From NCBI GenBank assembly GCA_029262235.1, contig JAJCZU010000002.1, positions 558,001 to 622,000 of the forward strand: 64,000 bases of DNA, given 5' to 3'. A model generated the notes under the pieces. That model searched no databases. It saw nothing but the letters and a program-made list of their open reading frames with translations, and was not told the DNA's origin. The translations under genes were made by a program, and so were the position numbers. The DNA is from Candidatus Eiseniibacteriota bacterium (lineage in GTDB: Bacteria > Orphanbacterota > Orphanbacteria > Orphanbacterales > Orphanbacteraceae). This document shows positions 55,293 to 64,000 of the stretch, piece by piece. The first letter of the stretch is position 1, and each line of letters starts with the position of its first letter.

Positions 55293-56666
55293 ATGAGGAA
55301 TCTCCGCATTACCTGGAAGCGCGCCGGTACTCTCGGCGCAGCCGTTTTCCTGGCCGCCGCGGGCGTGTATGCGCCCGCCGACGCGGATGTAGCTGTCACG
55401 GTATATAACCGCGACCTCGGTCTCGTTCGCGAAACGCGCACGATCAAACTCGAGGGCGCCGAGCCCGTATACTCTTACGAGAATGTCGCCGCCCGCATCG
55501 ATCCGACTTCCGTTCACCTGCGCGCCGCCGACGGCAAGGCGCTTACCGTTCTCGAGCAGAACTTCGAGTTCGATCTCCTGTCGTCCGACAAGCTTTACCA
55601 GCGATATCTCGATAGTCGCGTCGATCTCTTTCTCGAAGAGGGCGAACTCATCAGCGGCACGTTGCTGTCGACGTCGGGCTCCGATTTTATTCTGCGGGGA
55701 GACGACGGTTCATCCGTAAGCGTAGTCAGCAGGGACCAGGTGGCGCGCGTGGACCTCAAAGGATCCATCGACGGTTTCTACACCCGTCCGACTCTCGTCT
55801 GGCACCTGAAAGGGGCGAGCGGGTCGCGCAACGTGGAGCTCGAGTACCTGACAGGCGGGATGTCGTGGCACGCGGAGTACGTCGCGCTCGTAAACGAGAA
55901 GAACGACGCGATCGACCTGGCCGGCTGGGTGTCGGTCGAGAATCGCTCGGGCGCCGATTATAAGGACGCGCGGCTCAAGCTCATGGCAGGCGACATCCAC
56001 CGTGCCGGTTCGAATGTCATGAACGCGATGCCGCGCGGCATGGACATGGCCATGGCCAAGGAGTCGTCCGTCGAGGAACGCGAGATCTTCGAGTATCATT
56101 TATATGAGATCAAACGGCCGACCACGCTGCAGGACAGCCAGGTAAAACAGGTTTCGTTCGTGCCGAACACGAACGTGCCGGTGGTGAAGGAGTTCGTCTA
56201 CTACGGGCAGCGCAGCGGCACCAAGGTAAGTGTGGAACTCAAGTTTGACAACAACGAGAAAAGCGGACTCGGCATCGCACTTCCCGCGGGGGTCGTGCGC
56301 GTGTTTCAGGATGACGGCCGCGGCGGCTCGGAGTTCGTGGGCGAAGACCGCATCGACCACACGCCGAAGAACGAGGAAGTGCGCGTTTCTGTCGGAAACG
56401 CGTTTGATGTGGTCGCCGAACGCAAGGTGCTCGCGAACCGGCGCATATCCGACCGCTCGAACGAGCAGCAGGTCGAAATCGAACTGCGGAACCGCAAGGA
56501 CACGGCCGTAACGGTGCGCGTTGTGGAACAGATGAGCGGCGACTGGACGGTGCTCGAAGAGACGCATCCGCATAGGAAAGAAGACGCCTACACGGCGGAA
56601 TGGAATGTGGCCGTCCCCGCGGACGGCGTTGTGAAGCTGCAGTACACAGCACGCTGGAAGTGGTAA
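55293..56666 (+). CDS. DUF4139-domain exported protein
   Basis: This 457-residue protein has a signal peptide (about 1-34, ending near ADA-DV) and matches DUF4139 proteins: an N-terminal strand-rich part (VAVTVYNRDLGLVRETR) and a C-terminal beta-rich domain with GGMSWHAEYVA and WVSVENRSGADYKDARLKLMAGD. These are found in the envelopes of many diderms; the biochemical role is unknown. ATG 55293 is preceded by GGAGGG about eight bases upstream. Its stop directly abuts the next ATG. Confidence 0.85.
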   Translation: MRNLRITWKRAGTLGAAVFLAAAGVYAPADADVAVTVYNRDLGLVRETRTIKLEGAEPVYSYENVAARIDPTSVHLRAADGKALTVLEQNFEFDLLSSDKLYQRYLDSRVDLFLEEGELISGTLLSTSGSDFILRGDDGSSVSVVSRDQVARVDLKGSIDGFYTRPTLVWHLKGASGSRNVELEYLTGGMSWHAEYVALVNEKNDAIDLAGWVSVENRSGADYKDARLKLMAGDIHRAGSNVMNAMPRGMDMAMAKESSVEEREIFEYHLYEIKRPTTLQDSQVKQVSFVPNTNVPVVKEFVYYGQRSGTKVSVELKFDNNEKSGLGIALPAGVVRVFQDDGRGGSEFVGEDRIDHTPKNEEVRVSVGNAFDVVAERKVLANRRISDRSNEQQVEIELRNRKDTAVTVRVVEQMSGDWTVLEETHPHRKEDAYTAEWNVAVPADGVVKLQYTARWKW

Positions 56667-57050
56667 ATGGTTGACGGCCGCACACTCGGAGAAACGCTGC
56701 GCGCTACGCGCGAGCAACAGAAGCTGACGATCGAGGAGATCGCGGACCGCACGAAGGTGCGCGCCGAGTATCTGGAGGCGCTCGAAGAGGAGCGCTATCA
56801 GATGCTCCCCGCCAAGACATACGTCACTTCGTTCATTCGCTCGTACGCCCGCTTCCTCGGCATCGACGAGCAGGAAGCGCTCAGGCTCTACTATCAGGAG
56901 AAGACCGACGGGGTGGAGGTCGAGGATCTCTGGGCCGACGAGGTGGAACCGGAGCGACGGCCGAGCCGCGTCGCCTGGATCGCAATCGGTATCGGCAGCC
57001 TGACCGTGATCGTGGCGCTTCTCTTCTTTCTGCTCCGCAAGGCGCCCTGA
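56667..57050 (+). CDS. Short RodZ-like protein (HTH plus membrane segment)
   Basis: This 127-residue protein has a Cro/C1-type HTH of the RodZ kind (about 6-72: [19 protein letters not shown], then [14 protein letters not shown]) and one membrane helix near the C-terminus (about 101-122). RodZ links MreB filaments to the membrane. Here the periplasmic domain is absent: the protein stops four residues after the membrane helix. It follows the DUF4139 gene with no gap and precedes uvrB by four bases. It is far from mreB in this window. Confidence 0.82.
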   Translation: MVDGRTLGETLRATREQQKLTIEEIADRTKVRAEYLEALEEERYQMLPAKTYVTSFIRSYARFLGIDEQEALRLYYQEKTDGVEVEDLWADEVEPERRPSRVAWIAIGIGSLTVIVALLFFLLRKAP

Positions 57051-57054
57051 TCTC

Positions 57055-59037
57055 ATGTCGTTCCGGCTGCAATCCGACTATGAACCGCGCGGGGATCAGC
57101 CGCAGGCGATCCACGACCTGACCGAAGGACTGAAGAACGGCGACCGCTTCCAGACGCTGCTCGGCGTCACCGGCTCAGGGAAAACGTTCACGATCGCGAA
57201 CGTGATCGCCAACATCAACAAGCCCACTCTCGTGATCTCGCACAACAAGACACTGGCCGCGCAGCTCTACGGCGAGTTCAGGTCGTACTTCCCCGACAAC
57301 GCCGTCGAGTATTTCGTGAGCTACTACGATTACTACCAGCCCGAGGCGTACATCCCGACGACAGACACGTACATCGAGAAAGACGCGTCGATCAACGACG
57401 ACATCGACCGGCTTCGGTTACGCGCGACGGCTTCGCTACTCGAGCGGAGGGACGTGATCATCGTGTCGAGCGTGTCCTGCATCTACGGCCTCGGCTCTCC
57501 CGAAGACTTTCGCAGCATGCTCGTGTATCTGAAGACGGGCGACGAGATCGCGCGCGACGAAATGCTGCTGCGGCTCGTGGCGATTCAGTACCAGCGGAAC
57601 GATACGATTCTCGAGCGCGGCACGTTTCGCGTGCGCGGGGACACGGTCGAGATCTGGCCCGCGTACGAAGAAACGGCGCTTCGCATTTCTCTCTTCGGCG
57701 ATGAAATCGAAAACATTCGCGAGATCGAACCCCTTCGGGGGAAAACGATCCGCACGCTCCCGTACGTGCCGATCTATCCCGCAAAACATCACGTGACACC
57801 GGAAGAGAAACTCGAACGGGCGATCGGTCTGATCGAGAACGAACTCATGATCCGTCACACGGAACTCGAGGCGAACGGCAAGCTCGTGGAAGCCCAGCGC
57901 CTGCAGATGCGAACGCGCTTCGACGTGGAGATGCTGCGCGAAGTGGGGACGTGCGCCGGCGTCGAAAACTACTCGCGTCACCTCGCGGGCCGCGCGGAGG
58001 GGGAGACGCCTTCGACGCTGCTCGACTATTTTCCCGACGACTTCCTCGTGATCGTGGACGAGTCACATGTCACGGTGCCGCAGGTGCGGGCGATGTTCAA
58101 CGGCGATCGGTCGCGCAAGGAGAAACTCGTCGAGTACGGGTTCCGTCTTCCCTCGGCTCTCGACAATCGGCCGCTCCGCTTCGAGGAGTGGGAGGCGAAG
58201 GTGCCGCAGGTGATCCACGTTTCCGCGACGCCGGCTGATTACGAGCTCGAGAAATCCGAGGGCGTGCTGGCGGAGCAGGTGATTCGCCCCACCGGGCTGA
58301 TCGACCCCGAAATCGAGATACGGCCTGTCGAAGGCCAGGTGGACGATCTGCTCGAAGAGGTGCGTCTTCAGACGCAGGAGGGACAGCGCATTCTCGTGAC
58401 GACGCTCACGAAGCGCATGGCCGAAGACCTCACGGAGTACATGGTGAAAGCCGGAATCCGCGTGCGCTATCTGCACTCGGATATCGGGGCGATCGAACGC
58501 GTGGAGATCATCCGCTCTCTCAGAATCGGCGAGTTCGACTGCCTGGTCGGCATCAACCTGCTGCGGGAAGGGCTCGACCTGCCCGAAGTAGGGCTCGTGG
58601 CGATACTCGACGCGGATCGCGAGGGGTTCCTGCGATCGGCAACCTCGCTCATTCAAACGGCCGGGCGCGCCGCCCGCAACGTCCGCGGCAAGGTCATCAT
58701 GTATGCGTCCACGCGCACGAAATCGATCGAGCGCGCGATCAGGGAATCGCTCCGAAGGCGTGTGCGGCAGCTCGAGTACAACAAAGAGCACGGCATCACG
58801 CCCGAGTCGATTCAGAAATCGACGGAGAAAGTCATGCTCGCAACCGAAGTGGCCGATTCGAAGCGGCGCGCCGGGAAGGAGACGGAAGAAGTGTTCTCGC
58901 TAAGCGCCGACCTCTCCCGCGCGGACATGATCGTGGCCCTCGAGGACGAAATGCTGAAAGCCGCAAACGAACTGGAATTCGAGCGGGCTGCCTCGATTCG
59001 TGACAGGATCTTCGAGCTTCGTTCGGAGACGATGTAA
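57055..59037 (+). CDS. uvrB: Excinuclease ABC subunit B
   Basis: UvrB verifies damage in nucleotide excision repair after loading by UvrA and recruits UvrC. This 660-residue protein has Walker A GVTGSGKT at 37-44, the beta-hairpin region [12 protein letters not shown], helicase motifs through GRAARNVRG and a C-terminal UVR motif (about 620-655) for UvrC contact. Length is normal. The ATG has no good ribosome site; it lies four bases after the RodZ-like stop, so translation is probably coupled. Confidence 0.97.
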   Translation: MSFRLQSDYEPRGDQPQAIHDLTEGLKNGDRFQTLLGVTGSGKTFTIANVIANINKPTLVISHNKTLAAQLYGEFRSYFPDNAVEYFVSYYDYYQPEAYIPTTDTYIEKDASINDDIDRLRLRATASLLERRDVIIVSSVSCIYGLGSPEDFRSMLVYLKTGDEIARDEMLLRLVAIQYQRNDTILERGTFRVRGDTVEIWPAYEETALRISLFGDEIENIREIEPLRGKTIRTLPYVPIYPAKHHVTPEEKLERAIGLIENELMIRHTELEANGKLVEAQRLQMRTRFDVEMLREVGTCAGVENYSRHLAGRAEGETPSTLLDYFPDDFLVIVDESHVTVPQVRAMFNGDRSRKEKLVEYGFRLPSALDNRPLRFEEWEAKVPQVIHVSATPADYELEKSEGVLAEQVIRPTGLIDPEIEIRPVEGQVDDLLEEVRLQTQEGQRILVTTLTKRMAEDLTEYMVKAGIRVRYLHSDIGAIERVEIIRSLRIGEFDCLVGINLLREGLDLPEVGLVAILDADREGFLRSATSLIQTAGRAARNVRGKVIMYASTRTKSIERAIRESLRRRVRQLEYNKEHGITPESIQKSTEKVMLATEVADSKRRAGKETEEVFSLSADLSRADMIVALEDEMLKAANELEFERAASIRDRIFELRSETM

Positions 59038-59078
59038 CGACGCAGCACGAACGCTCTCGCCCTTCCCGGCACCCTGCT

Positions 59079-59086
59079 GCTAAACT
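59079..59086 (+). promoter_or_regulatory. Extended -10 for nadC, leaderless transcript
   Basis: TGCTAAACT ends seven bases before the nadC ATG (59094). The transcript would start at the first codon; there is no Shine-Dalgarno sequence. No good -35 is visible. Confidence 0.4.
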
Positions 59087-59093
59087 GGCTCTC

Positions 59094-59939
59094 ATGAACG
59101 ACCGTCTGCACACGCTGATAAGGTCTGCTCTCCGCGAGGACCGCGTCGATTGCGACGTGACGACGCTCGCCTCCGTGCCCGAGGATCACCGTTCACAGGC
59201 CCGCATCATCGCGAAAGCCGAAGGCGTGCTTTCGGGGACGCGCGCCGCGGACGCTGTATTTCGGTTCATCGATTCCACGCTCGGGCTCTCGTGGGAGGCG
59301 AAAGACGGCGACCGTGTGCGTCCGATGGACGTGGTTTTGCGTATCGAGGGAAACACAGGATCCATTCTGCGGGCCGAACGCGTGGCGCTCAACTTTCTGA
59401 TGCGCCTTTCCGGGATCGCGACCGAGGCCGCGCGGTATGTCGAAGCCACGGGCGGCAACGGAACGGAGATCCTCGACACGCGCAAGACGACGCCCGGACT
59501 CCGGTTTCTCGAAAAGGAAGCCGTGCGCCATGGCGGCGGCACGAATCACCGCGCGGATCTGGCATCGATGGCGCTACTGAAAGAGAATCATCTGGCGGCC
59601 GCCGGCGGTATTCTTCCCGCCGTTGCCGCGTGCCGCGAGCGCTTTCCCGGCATTCCCGTCGAGGTCGAAGTCGTCGACTTCGAAGGACTGCGGACCGCGA
59701 TCGAGTCGGGGGCCGAGCGCATCATGCTCGATAACTTTACGAACGAAGAGATTGCATCGGCGGTCGAGCAGACTCGCGCCGCGGGATCCCGTGTCTATCT
59801 CGAAGCGAGCGGCGGTTTCGACCTCGCACGGGTGCGCGCCGTTGCTCCGCTCGGCGTGAACGGGATCTCGATCGGGGCACTCACGCACTCCGTTCGCTCT
59901 CTCGATCTCTCGCTTCTGCTGGAAGACGCGGCCACATGA
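59094..59939 (+). CDS. nadC: Nicotinate-nucleotide pyrophosphorylase (carboxylating)
   Basis: NadC converts quinolinate and PRPP to nicotinate mononucleotide in NAD synthesis. The 281-residue protein shows EDRVDCDVTT at the N-terminus, the DTRKTTPG catalytic segment, GGGTNHR and a C-terminal SIGALTHS phosphate-binding turn. Length is normal. It starts a cofactor gene set, nadC-birA-coaX, joined by ATGA overlaps. Confidence 0.96.
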   Translation: MNDRLHTLIRSALREDRVDCDVTTLASVPEDHRSQARIIAKAEGVLSGTRAADAVFRFIDSTLGLSWEAKDGDRVRPMDVVLRIEGNTGSILRAERVALNFLMRLSGIATEAARYVEATGGNGTEILDTRKTTPGLRFLEKEAVRHGGGTNHRADLASMALLKENHLAAAGGILPAVAACRERFPGIPVEVEVVDFEGLRTAIESGAERIMLDNFTNEEIASAVEQTRAAGSRVYLEASGGFDLARVRAVAPLGVNGISIGALTHSVRSLDLSLLLEDAAT

Positions 59940-60922
59940 GCCGCTCCGCATCCGATCGCCTGGACGAGCGCTTCGTCGCACTCTTCGGGCCGGCGCCCGA
60001 CTCGCCTCTTTCGTGGACAGAAATCGCAGGCGCGCTTTCCGTATCCCTCGAGGATGCTCAGATGGTCGTCGCCCGTCTCGAACTCGCCGGGTACGCATTC
60101 GACGTGAGCCCCGATCGAGGTGTCGCGCTTCGCGAGCGGCCGCCGTTCCTCGTCCACACGGAAGTCTTTCCCCATCTCGACACGCGCTGGCTCGGGCGCG
60201 CGATTCGTTTCTACCGCACCGTCGAGTCGACGAACGACCTTCTGCTTGCGGCGGATCCCGCGGAGGCGGAAGGGCTCGTCATCTTCGCGGAAGAGCAGAG
60301 CAAGGGCCGCGGCCGCCAGGGACGCCGCTGGGAAGCGCCGGCCGGCCGGGCGCTGCAGTTCTCGATTCTGATCCGGCCGACACGCGGAGCGTGGGAAGCG
60401 TCGAACGCCACGCTTGCCGCCGCCGCCGGCATGGTGGAGGGGCTGCGGGAAGCCACAGGGTTTGCGGCCCGTGTTCGGTGGCCGAACGATCTCAGCGTCG
60501 ATGGGCGCAAGCTGTGCGGGATACTGAGCGAGTATCGAACGGCCACGGGAAACTTCGTGATCGGTATCGGCCTCAACGTGAACCAGACCGAAGCGGAGAT
60601 CCCCGAAGGGGGGACGTCGCTTCGCGTGCTCACCGGACGCGAGACCGAGCGCGGGCCGCTTCTTGCGACGCTTCTCGGCGCGCTCGAGCGAAGGATCGAC
60701 GAGCTGAGAACCGAGGGCTTTGAACCGGTACGGCGCTTCGTCGAAGAGCACTCCTCGCTGATCGGGAAGCAGGTCGAGCTTCAGATCGGGCGCGAACAGG
60801 TCGGGGGGCTCGCAACCGCGATCGGCCCCGCGGGGGGGCTCGTCCTGCGCACGGGGTCGGCGGAAAAGGAATACTGTCTCGGAGAAGTCACACGCGTCCT
60901 CTCATGGGAAGCAGCCGAATGA
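59936..60922 (+). CDS. birA: Biotin-protein ligase / biotin operon repressor
   Basis: This 328-residue protein attaches biotin to carboxylase carrier domains. The first 70 residues form a winged-helix-like HTH (SWTEIAGALSVSLEDAQMVVARLE), so it may also repress biotin genes as in E. coli. The ligase domain has the biotinyl-AMP loop KGRGRQGRRW and the WPNDL motif, and a C-terminal SH3-like cap. No biotin operon lies in the window. It overlaps nadC and coaX by four bases each. Confidence 0.94.
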   Translation: MSRSASDRLDERFVALFGPAPDSPLSWTEIAGALSVSLEDAQMVVARLELAGYAFDVSPDRGVALRERPPFLVHTEVFPHLDTRWLGRAIRFYRTVESTNDLLLAADPAEAEGLVIFAEEQSKGRGRQGRRWEAPAGRALQFSILIRPTRGAWEASNATLAAAAGMVEGLREATGFAARVRWPNDLSVDGRKLCGILSEYRTATGNFVIGIGLNVNQTEAEIPEGGTSLRVLTGRETERGPLLATLLGALERRIDELRTEGFEPVRRFVEEHSSLIGKQVELQIGREQVGGLATAIGPAGGLVLRTGSAEKEYCLGEVTRVLSWEAAE

Positions 60923-61734
60923 TCCTTCTCGTCGACAGCGGAAACAGTAGTACGCGATTCGTCTTCGTCGACGCGAAACGCGGTACGGAAATCGCGCGCG
61001 CGGTCGTGCGCTCGAGCACGCTCGATTCGATCGAGGCGGTGCGGAGCGCGATCATGACCGCCGCGCACGATCTGCCGGGAGGCCGCGAGGCAAACGGGAG
61101 CGAAGGGTCCGTCTACGCGACGGTTGTCCCCGCGCGCGAGGAGTATCTCCGCAACGGGATACGGCGTGCGCTCGGGAAGGGAGCCGGTGCCCCGATTGCG
61201 GTCGGCCCTTCACTCGATCTCGGGATCGAACTCGCGGTTGATCGAGCCGGTGAAGTGGGGCCCGATCGGATCGCCAATGCGGTGGCCGCGTTCACGGAAT
61301 ACGGCGGCCCCGTCATCGCGATCGACGCCGGGACGGCGCTCACGATGGAAGTCGTTGACGGCAGGGGCCGGTTTTTAGGAGGAATCATAACGCTCGGCCC
61401 GGGAAGCGTACGGGATGTGGTAGGGGAAAGGGGCGCGCGCCTTCACGCGCCCGAGCTGATCTGGCCCGAGCGCGCCATCGGCGCGAATACGGAGGATGCG
61501 CTCCGCTCGGGCATCGTGCGCGGGTCGATTGCGGCCGTGGACGGCCTCGTCGCCGCGATCCGGCGCGAACTCGGCGAAAACGGGACGGTCGTGGCCACGG
61601 GAGGCCTGGGCCCGCTCATCGCGGATCATGCAGAGAGCGTGGATGTGTGTGACGTGGGGCTGACGCTCAAGGGGCTGAAGACGATTTACGATCGGAATCG
61701 ACCGAACCGCCCGGGCGCACCATCGAAATCGTGA
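60919..61734 (+). CDS. coaX: Type III pantothenate kinase
   Basis: CoaX phosphorylates pantothenate in the first step of coenzyme A synthesis. This 271-residue protein of the ASKHA fold has the N-terminal DSGNSSTRF phosphate-binding loop, the GPDRIANAVAA motif and IDAGTALTMEVV. ATG 60919 overlaps the birA stop (ATGA) and gives the usual short start (MILLVDSGN); ATG 60904 would add five residues. Its last 68 bases overlap the convergent 3D-domain gene. Confidence 0.94.
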   Translation: MILLVDSGNSSTRFVFVDAKRGTEIARAVVRSSTLDSIEAVRSAIMTAAHDLPGGREANGSEGSVYATVVPAREEYLRNGIRRALGKGAGAPIAVGPSLDLGIELAVDRAGEVGPDRIANAVAAFTEYGGPVIAIDAGTALTMEVVDGRGRFLGGIITLGPGSVRDVVGERGARLHAPELIWPERAIGANTEDALRSGIVRGSIAAVDGLVAAIRRELGENGTVVATGGLGPLIADHAESVDVCDVGLTLKGLKTIYDRNRPNRPGAPSKS

Positions 61735-62203
61735 GGTTCTTCCTGCCGAAGTCACGGGCTTCGCTTCGCGACGGGAACCAGATGTCCGCGCGGCGCGAGT
61801 ACCGTTTGTTCATCGTGTCCTCGACCGTAAACTTCCCGTAGCCTTCGACGAAGACCTCATCCCCGTATGAGAACGGGGCCTCCGGGTTGTAGCGGCGAAT
61901 GAGATCGCGGCTGAGCGCGATGACCCCGGGCCGGACAGTGGTCATCGACGCTGTCTGGAACGGCGTATCGTCGCACTGATCGACGGTCGAAGAATACGCC
62001 GTGACCGTGATACCGAGCGGAGGGAGGAGCGACACGCGAAGCGTCGGCTCGATCACGTAGTCCGCGACATCCGGTTCGTGCGTTTCGATCCGAACCGATA
62101 CGGGCGCTTCTCCGCGCGGATACATGTCTCCCGATCCCAGCAGAAGCGAAAGTGCGACGGCGGCGGGAAGGGCAATTCTGATTATTTTTTTCCAATGCTT
62201 CAT
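61667..62203 (-). CDS. 3D-domain protein, probably exported
   Basis: This 178-residue protein has an N-terminal membrane/signal segment (about 7-23) and a C-terminal 3D domain (about 60-160), named for three conserved Asp. The fold is a double-psi barrel related to MltA-type lytic transglycosylase catalytic domains. Motifs are ITVTAYSST, GVIALSRDLI, GDEVFVEGYG and VEDTMNKR, and the third acidic position is DIWF. It probably acts on peptidoglycan. Its 3' end overlaps coaX by 68 bases. A strong promoter and a structured leader lie upstream. Confidence 0.85.
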   Translation of the reverse strand: MKHWKKIIRIALPAAVALSLLLGSGDMYPRGEAPVSVRIETHEPDVADYVIEPTLRVSLLPPLGITVTAYSSTVDQCDDTPFQTASMTTVRPGVIALSRDLIRRYNPEAPFSYGDEVFVEGYGKFTVEDTMNKRYSRRADIWFPSRSEARDFGRKNLTISMVRPGGSVDSDRKSSSAP

Positions 62204-62267
62204 ATCTTTGATCCTCGTCTATCGAACCCGCGAATTCCGTGCAGGTTTCTTCCTAATAGCAGCAAAA

Positions 62268-62284
62268 CCAACCGAGACGGTTGG
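62268..62284 (-). promoter_or_regulatory. Leader hairpin followed by T-run, 3D-domain gene
   Basis: CCAACCG and CGGTTGG form a 7-bp stem with a 3-base loop. Read on the minus strand it is followed by TTTTGCTGC, so it resembles a weak terminator or attenuator inside the leader, about 65 bases before the start codon. Confidence 0.4.
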
Positions 62285-62385
62285 CTTTCAGGAAATCGCT
62301 AAAAAAAGAGGTGCTAACTGGTTGTTTTCTCTGCTCTTAACGATCCCCTTTTTTAGAGCGTAGACTTGGCTCTCATGAAGCTCAA

Positions 62386-62414
62386 ATGGTATAGAATCCC
62401 GAGCCGGTTGTCAA
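62386..62414 (-). promoter_or_regulatory. Strong sigma70-type promoter of the 3D-domain gene
   Basis: On the minus strand a perfect TTGACA (complement of 62409-62414), a 17-base spacer and TACCAT (complement of 62386-62391). The predicted leader is about 175 bases. Confidence 0.65.
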
Positions 62415-62439
62415 GAGGGCGAGAAGAGTAGCAACCGGC
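62403..62439. repeat. Inverted repeat around the divergent promoters
   Basis: GCCGGTTG (62403-62410) and CAACCGGC (62432-62439) are perfect 8-base arms with a 21-base spacer. The left arm overlaps the minus-strand -35. A further CAACCG lies at 62439-62444. They could be repressor sites. Confidence 0.35.
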
Positions 62440-62493
62440 AACCGCTGCCGATATAATGAACGATCCCTGTGCCGTTTTCGAGGAGTGAAGCGC

Positions 62494-64000
62494 TTGCCCG
62501 ACCGTAAACCGATCGCACTGCCGCTCCTCTATGCCCTCGTGTTCGCATCGGGGATGGCCGGTCTCGTCTACCAGGTCGTCTGGGTGCGCATGCTCTCGGA
62601 CGCGCTCGGCGTTACCGTGCTGGCGGTCGTCACCGTACTCGGCGTGTTCATGGGGGGGCTCGCTCTCGGCAGCGTCGTGTTCGGCCGCCTCGTCGACCGC
62701 ATGACGAACCCGATCCGGGTCTACGCGTGGCTCGAGATCGGGATCGGAATCTCCGCGATCCTGCTGCTCCCGTTTCTCGCACTGCTCACGGGTCTCTTCG
62801 ATCGCATCGTGACCGGGCACGACATGGCGTTCGGTATTCGGATCACGCTTCGCATTCTCTATTCGATGGCCGCGCTTCTCCTGCCGACATTTCTGATGGG
62901 CGGCACGTTTCCGGTACTGAGCCGCTACCTGATCGGGCGGGACCCGTCGCGCGCGGGGCGCGTGCTGGGACAGCTCTACGGCGTGAACACCTTCGGGGCC
63001 ATGGCGGGCGCCCTGATCGCGGGCTTCGTTCTGATCGAGCACTTCGGGATTCGCGGCACGGTGTTCGTGACGGCGGCTTTGAACGGGCTCGTGGGCGTGG
63101 TGGCACTCGCGATGCTGCCGCGCGGGGGGAGTGTCGATTCCGCGCAGATTGCGGCCGCTTCGAACGCGGTCCGGAAAGGCGCCGGATCAGCCGATCACGG
63201 GGAAGGACCGGATGCTGCCAGAGCGCCGGCGGGCAACGATTACGATCCCCGTCTCGTGTCTCTCGTGTTCATCGTGACGCTGCTGGCCGGTTTTACGTCA
63301 CTCGGATACGAGGTCTTCTGGTCGAAGGCGCTGGTATTCTTCGTGGGCAACTCGACGTATTCCGTTTCGATCACACTGGCCAGTTTCCTGTTCGGCATCG
63401 CGTTCGGCTCTATTCTGTTTACATGGCTCGAGGCCCGAATCGGACGTCCGTTCCAGTGGCTCGGTTTTCTTCAGATTGCCGTCGGAGTCGGCGGCGCGCT
63501 CACCGTGCCCGTTCTATGCCATCTCTTTTACGACGCGGACTGGCTGCCGCTTTACGTGTACTTCGAGGTGGCCGGGTTCAAGGACATTTCCTGGACGAGT
63601 AATCTGCTCCGCATTGCGTTCACGTGCCTGCTCGTGATGATCGTGCCGACCACGATCATGGGCATGGCGTTTCCGCTCGCCACCACGCTGGTCGTGCGCG
63701 CGCGCCGCGGGATCGGGCGTTCCATCGGCCTGCTCTACGCCGCCAGCACGTTCGGCTCGATTCTCGGCACCGTGTTCGCGGGCACGATCATAATCCGGAT
63801 GTTCGGGATTCAGAACGGGATTCTCGCGCTTTCCGTCATCAATGTTCTCGTCGGAGGGTATGTCCTTCTGCGTGCCCGTGGCCGGCGCCGGCTGCTCTGG
63901 GTCGCGCCGGCGATCGTGCTTCTGCTCGTCACGCTCGGGCCGCGGCTCACGCTGCCGAACGGTTTTCTGAGCGAGAGCGAGGGAAAGAACGACGAGATCC
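62494..64000 (+). CDS. Fused MFS-like/spermidine-synthase-type membrane protein, N-terminal part
   Basis: The frame runs open to the window end; 502 codons are visible. The protein starts with FASGMAGLVYQVVWVRML and FMGGLALGSVVFGRLVD, hallmarks of the membrane domain fused to spermidine-synthase-like methyltransferase-fold proteins. About 12 membrane segments are visible, with a second similar half starting near residue 265 (GYEVFWSKALVFFVG). The enzymatic domain would lie beyond the window, so polyamine synthesis is not shown. The TTG start has AGGAG eight bases upstream. A TATAAT at 62452-62457 may be its -10. Confidence 0.82.
   Translation, partial: MPDRKPIALPLLYALVFASGMAGLVYQVVWVRMLSDALGVTVLAVVTVLGVFMGGLALGSVVFGRLVDRMTNPIRVYAWLEIGIGISAILLLPFLALLTGLFDRIVTGHDMAFGIRITLRILYSMAALLLPTFLMGGTFPVLSRYLIGRDPSRAGRVLGQLYGVNTFGAMAGALIAGFVLIEHFGIRGTVFVTAALNGLVGVVALAMLPRGGSVDSAQIAAASNAVRKGAGSADHGEGPDAARAPAGNDYDPRLVSLVFIVTLLAGFTSLGYEVFWSKALVFFVGNSTYSVSITLASFLFGIAFGSILFTWLEARIGRPFQWLGFLQIAVGVGGALTVPVLCHLFYDADWLPLYVYFEVAGFKDISWTSNLLRIAFTCLLVMIVPTTIMGMAFPLATTLVVRARRGIGRSIGLLYAASTFGSILGTVFAGTIIIRMFGIQNGILALSVINVLVGGYVLLRARGRRRLLWVAPAIVLLLVTLGPRLTLPNGFLSESEGKNDEI

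Noticed and set aside
62452-62457. TATAAT as a firm promoter for the MFS/spermidine-synthase-like gene
   Set aside because: The -10 is perfect but no -35 occurs at 16-18 bases, so it is mentioned only within that gene's entry.

Overview
The window is about 64 kb of high-GC, densely packed bacterial chromosome. It carries 48 protein genes, two of them cut by the window edges. I see no rRNA, tRNA, CRISPR array, phage or insertion sequence. The organism is a diderm: it has Lnt, Lgt, lipobox-type signal peptides, an MltD-like transglycosylase, a Wzi-like outer-membrane barrel and the MreBCD/PBP2/RodA elongasome. A FlgD-type Ig tail on a secreted protease and many membrane glycosyltransferases with TPR tails suggest a little-studied lineage near the FCB superphylum (for example Eisenbacteria, Krumholzibacteriota or Latescibacterota-like). 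That placement is inference. Initiation codons are relaxed: TTG is common, and two genes appear to start with ATC.

Layout. 1-7.2 kb: end of a YtcJ-like amidohydrolase, rarA, a GT2 glycosyltransferase (minus), then M23 peptidase, apgM and lnt. 7.2-16.4 kb: truA, transaldolase-like fsa, htrA, purB, purL, purQ, a tandem PurS-like gene and purF, running from a promoter at 7187 to a terminator at 16365. 16.4-19.9 kb: an HD-GYP protein and an STT3-like glycosyltransferase. 19.9-29.9 kb: radC, mreBCD, mrdA, mrdB, lgt, aroE, comF and a Wzi-like barrel. 29.9-33.7 kb (minus): sulfatase-fold/TPR protein and MltD. 33.8-34.6 kb (minus): an isolated cysteine-rich exported protein with elaborate control sequences. 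35-51.4 kb: an envelope/glycosylation region with five large membrane or secreted proteins, two alkaline-phosphatase-superfamily lipoproteins and a diguanylate cyclase. 51.5-62.2 kb: a cytoplasmic HtrA-like protease, valS, a DUF4139 protein, a short RodZ-like protein, uvrB, nadC-birA-coaX and a 3D-domain protein (minus). From 62.5 kb: a fused MFS/spermidine-synthase-like gene leaving the window.

How the genes work together. The purine block encodes FGAM synthase as PurL+PurQ plus a 179-residue protein that looks like two fused PurS units, with PurB and PurF beside it. The mre/mrd genes, Lgt, Lnt, MltD, M23 and 3D proteins build and remodel the envelope. The GT-C enzymes and alkaline-phosphatase-fold lipoproteins probably decorate it. 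A GGEEF cyclase and an HD-GYP protein could make and remove cyclic di-GMP.

Most notable observations: the tandem PurS-like protein, two probable AUC start codons, a recurrent TACnnT -10 element (sometimes so close to the ATG that the mRNA would be leaderless), and the regulated exported cysteine-rich protein.
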